In this document: positions 61,155 through 64,000 of the stretch, piece by piece
How positions within the stretch are numbered: position 1 is the stretch's first letter
How the letters are laid out: every line of letters begins with the position of its first letter
Source: Leptodontidium sp. MPI-SDFR-AT-0119
Lineage: Eukaryota > Ascomycota > Leotiomycetes > Helotiales > Leptodontidiaceae
Length of the DNA stretch: 64,000 bases
NCBI GenBank assembly: GCA_020726505.1
Contig: JAHLEZ010000003.1
Coordinates: 558,001 to 622,000 of the forward strand
Direction: 5' to 3'
Position numbers and translations under genes: made by a program
Notes under the pieces: generated by a model
Told to the model about the DNA's origin: nothing
Database searches by the model: none
The model's input: only the letters and a program-made list of their open reading frames with translations

Positions 61155-63936
61155 TTACAGATTGTATATCGTTCGAAGGTTGTTGGCATCTGGCCCTGAG
61201 ATCTGATTGCTGATGAAAACACCAAAGTCAGGGACAAGCGATTTGTAGAGGTTAATCGTCTTGGAAAAGTCAGCATTGGGATGAGCGAAGAGGGAGAAAG
61301 GAGCTTACATGTTGGAAAATCTGCTGCAAATCGGCTGTCAGGGGTGTCTTGAAGGCCTCTTCCAACTTGTACCGAGATACAGCAGTGAAGAATCTGGCTA
61401 GATCCTTCTCCATTGCCTGGGGATTTCGCAAGATAGCGAGACAGAAACCTTTGAAAGCGGTTGCCTTCTCCAGTGTGTAGTCAACGCTGTTGATGCACTT
61501 TAGGAAGGGCTCGGAGAACGTAGACAAGTGTGGTGCCATGATATCAGAGTTTTCTAGCCCTAGTCGACCGAGAGCAATCGCAGCATTTTCGAGGACAGAT
61601 TTTGGCACCTCTGGATTTCCGAGGATTGCAAGGTATCTCTCAAGAAGTTGCGGAACGTAGGGCTCCATTCCCTTACCATACTGGATGGCGATCTCCCCAG
61701 CAGACCAGCATGCATTGTTGATAACGCTGAAGCCGGTTTCGATCTGCTCATCAAGAATAGCGTCCAGGTCGAGCTGCTGGATCAGGAGAGGGAGCAAGGT
61801 CCCTAGGAAAGGCTTTAGCTCCGGGAAAACATACTTTGCACAGTCCCCGAGAAGCGCATATGATGATTGGCGCACATCGTTCTCTGGATCCTCCATACAG
61901 AATTGGAGCAGCTCAAATAGGCGTGGCTGGGAGCCGGATACGAGCTCAGTGGACTGCTTCTCTTCCAATGCTTGGATTATAGCGCTCAGGAGGTCCAAGC
62001 TCGTTACGAGAAAGTCCTTGTCGGGTGAGTCTAAAATTGGATTGTGGACAGAGGCAAGGTACTCTTCCAAGTTCTGGTGGATGATCTGGATGCATCTAGC
62101 AAACACCGGTTGCGCGAATGGAGCGAAAGACTCGGCCAAGGCGCTCGCGACGTATGATAAACACTCGAGAAGCGGGAAGAGCTCTCGTGACTGGTCAGAA
62201 ACCTTGTGCCAACGGTGAATCAAGGCGGGCATTAGCAAATCTATCAGTTGAGGTTGAGCAAGCCCATGGCCCACATGTTCGGCCAACGTCTGCACGCAGT
62301 CGTAGAGGATGAACATGTTTCTGTCCTTGTATTTTTCGAAACACTGGACAAACTGACGGATGATAGGCTCGCAGTAGGGGGTAATGCTGGCGCCAGCTTT
62401 TTCCTCGAGGTGGGCGAACGCTGAGGCGCCTGCTTCCTGTACTCTCTTATTCTGATCTAGCATCTTCGTCAGAATGCCTTCCATCATGGGCTCGAAGTAC
62501 TGAGCTCGTAAGGCGGGAGAGTTGAGACTAGCGCCCCAAGAAGAGTATCTTCCCAAAGTCCAGCATGTGATTTGTCGAACGAGGGGCTCAGAATCGTTCA
62601 GCAGTGAGATCAGGTATGGAACTAATTCGGGGAGGTGAGGCGTTACAACGTCGATACAGCCTTCAGCGACTGCTCCAAGAGCAAGTACCGCAGCCTCTCT
62701 GTACGGCCATTCTTCGTGCTTCAAGTTGGTCATGAGGTACGGCAGAATAGTCTCGAAGACTGGTGCCTTGAAATCAGACGCGAAAACGTCTAGAGCAGCA
62801 GCAGAGCATTTCCGCAGATTCCAGCGATCTTCTGGGTTCGCATCATCATCGTCGTCGAATTCCTCAATCTCCCCGTCGCTCAATTCATCTTCCATTCCGT
62901 TCAACTTTTGGTAGTTTCCGTTTTGGTCAGCTCCATCTTCTTCGTCGCCGTTCGTAAGGGTTCTAGCACTCTTGCTTTTGGCGAATTTGGGCTTGATATC
63001 CTCCGCACGATCCTCTTCGTCGGCATCGTTCAATCCACCTTCTAGCATAGCGATGTCCTCCTCACTATAGACCATACTTTCCAACAGGACAGGAATGATC
63101 TTGTGTAGGTAAGGTGCCAACGATTTCCACAATTCTCCATGCTCGCCCACCGTTAGCCAGAATTCAGCCGCATCGCAAGCCAGCTCTTCGTCTTCGATCT
63201 TCCGTTGCTGGGCAATCATGTACTCGACTAGACCCTCGATATGAGGCAAGATCTTGTCAGGTCTGATCTCGACGATTTGAACGAATGCTCGGCATACTTG
63301 GCGTCGAACATCCGAAGAAGGGTCGTTTGCTAACTGAAACAAGCAATTCAATAGAGCATCCAGAGATACAAGTAGAGCTTGTGGTTTCTGGGGAATAAAC
63401 ACATTGATGCTTCCAAGGGCTAGCGACCGAATCTTAGGCTTCTCATTTGTCGTAAATGAGATCAGCTTCGGGATAATGAACGCAAGTGGTCGCTGTCCGC
63501 CGTATTCCTTGTCCAAGATCTTTTTGTTGTCTTCGCAAACCTTAGCCAGAGCAGCCATTGCACCCTCTTGTGCCTCAGGAGTAACCGCACCACTGTCGTT
63601 GCCAATCAGTGCCAGTAACTCCGGAAGTAATTGTGGCCAGCCAAGAATTCCCCCTCGACTGACAATCTCCGTGATAACATTTCCGGCATAACTTCGTATT
63701 AACGGGTTCTTGTCTTGTAAGGCCAATGGGACTGATGAACGGACGAGGGTGAGACTGTCTTGTGGAATGGTCTTGTAACCGGTCCGAATGTTGTTCTTCA
63801 GCATAACAGCCGCGGCCGATCGAACCGCATGGTATTCCTCTGGCGTGTAGCTCAAACCAGGAGGGGCTTGAGAGCTTGAGAAGAGATAAGTGAGGTAGTT
63901 GTTGATATCTGGAGAGGATTTGGCTTGAGCAAGCAT
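61155..63936 (-). CDS. KAP104: Transportin / karyopherin beta-2 (5' end beyond window)
   Basis: Nuclear import receptor for cargo with PY-NLS signals, RanGTP-regulated. Two exons are in the window, 61309-63936 and 61155-61259, joined over a 49-bp intron. The short last exon supplies the C-terminus TINLYKSLVPDF ... NNLRTIYNL. The 910 residues seen are HEAT repeats: SGLILKNN-type start (AAAVMLKNNIRTGYKTIP), DVRRQVCRAFVQIVEIRPD, then an acidic loop (DGEIEEFDDDDDANPEDRWN) followed by LRKCSAAALDVFASDF, which is diagnostic for transportin rather than importin-beta 1. An acceptor (AATATAG) sits right before 63936, so the ATG there is probably an internal Met. The first exon or exons, about 40 residues, lie past the window edge. 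Confidence 0.93.
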
Positions 63937-64000
63937 CTATATTGATAGCCACAAATCAGTAAATGTTATCTTCTAGGAGGACAACGCCATAATGTCTCCT

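Overview
The window is nuclear DNA of a filamentous ascomycete (Pezizomycotina). The evidence is short spliceosomal introns (mostly 48-140 bp, donors like GTANGT, branch sites like CTAAC or CTGAC), CNAN-type start contexts, and orthologues with fungal architecture: a PSD1 with an LGST cleavage site, a CPS1/DIP2-type double adenylation protein, a DUF3455 secreted protein and a Zn2Cys6 regulator. The gene set would suit Leotiomycetes, but that is a guess from general resemblance. No mitochondrial, bacterial, viral or transposase sequence was recognised.

Layout. 1-887: 5' part of a MIS12/Mtw1 kinetochore gene (-), running off the left edge. 3454-4345: secreted DUF3455 protein (-). 6283-8653: COY1/CASP Golgi coiled-coil protein (-). 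9712-11397: lineage-restricted protein of unknown function (+). 12123-15817: VPS3/TRAP1-type CORVET subunit (+). 16044-17908: two-Rossmann flavoprotein (-). 18235-20016: mitochondrial PSD1 (-), head-to-head with a HERP-like ubiquitin-domain membrane protein, 20625-22983 (+). 23770-25599: conserved-looking protein with a PARP-finger-like cluster (-). 27316-33185: CPS1/DIP2 (+). 35173-37446: low-affinity cAMP phosphodiesterase (+). 39455-40702: basic, proline-rich protein with one in-frame TGA (+). 42523-44216: SSH4/EAR1-type Rsp5 adaptor (-). 45521-46586: UCH37-type deubiquitinase (-). 47890-49904: Zn2Cys6 regulator (-). 49905-61154: about 11 kb with no gene I can support. 61155-63936: transportin/KAP104 (-), running off the right edge at its 5' end.

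Most genes are unrelated housekeeping functions: chromosome segregation, vesicle tethering, lipid synthesis, cAMP signalling and nuclear import. Three relate to ubiquitin: the HERP-like protein, the SSH4/EAR1 adaptor and the UCH37 hydrolase. No biosynthetic cluster or defence island is evident. Intron structures were deduced by hand from splice motifs and reading-frame continuity. For each spliced gene in the list the exon lengths add up to an intact frame.

The most unusual points are an in-frame TGA inside an otherwise open 1.25-kb frame (39455-40702), a 14-nt micro-exon behind a GC-AG intron in the UCH37 gene, two stop-free introns of length 3n in the Zn2Cys6 regulator, and the 11-kb gene-poor block upstream of that regulator.
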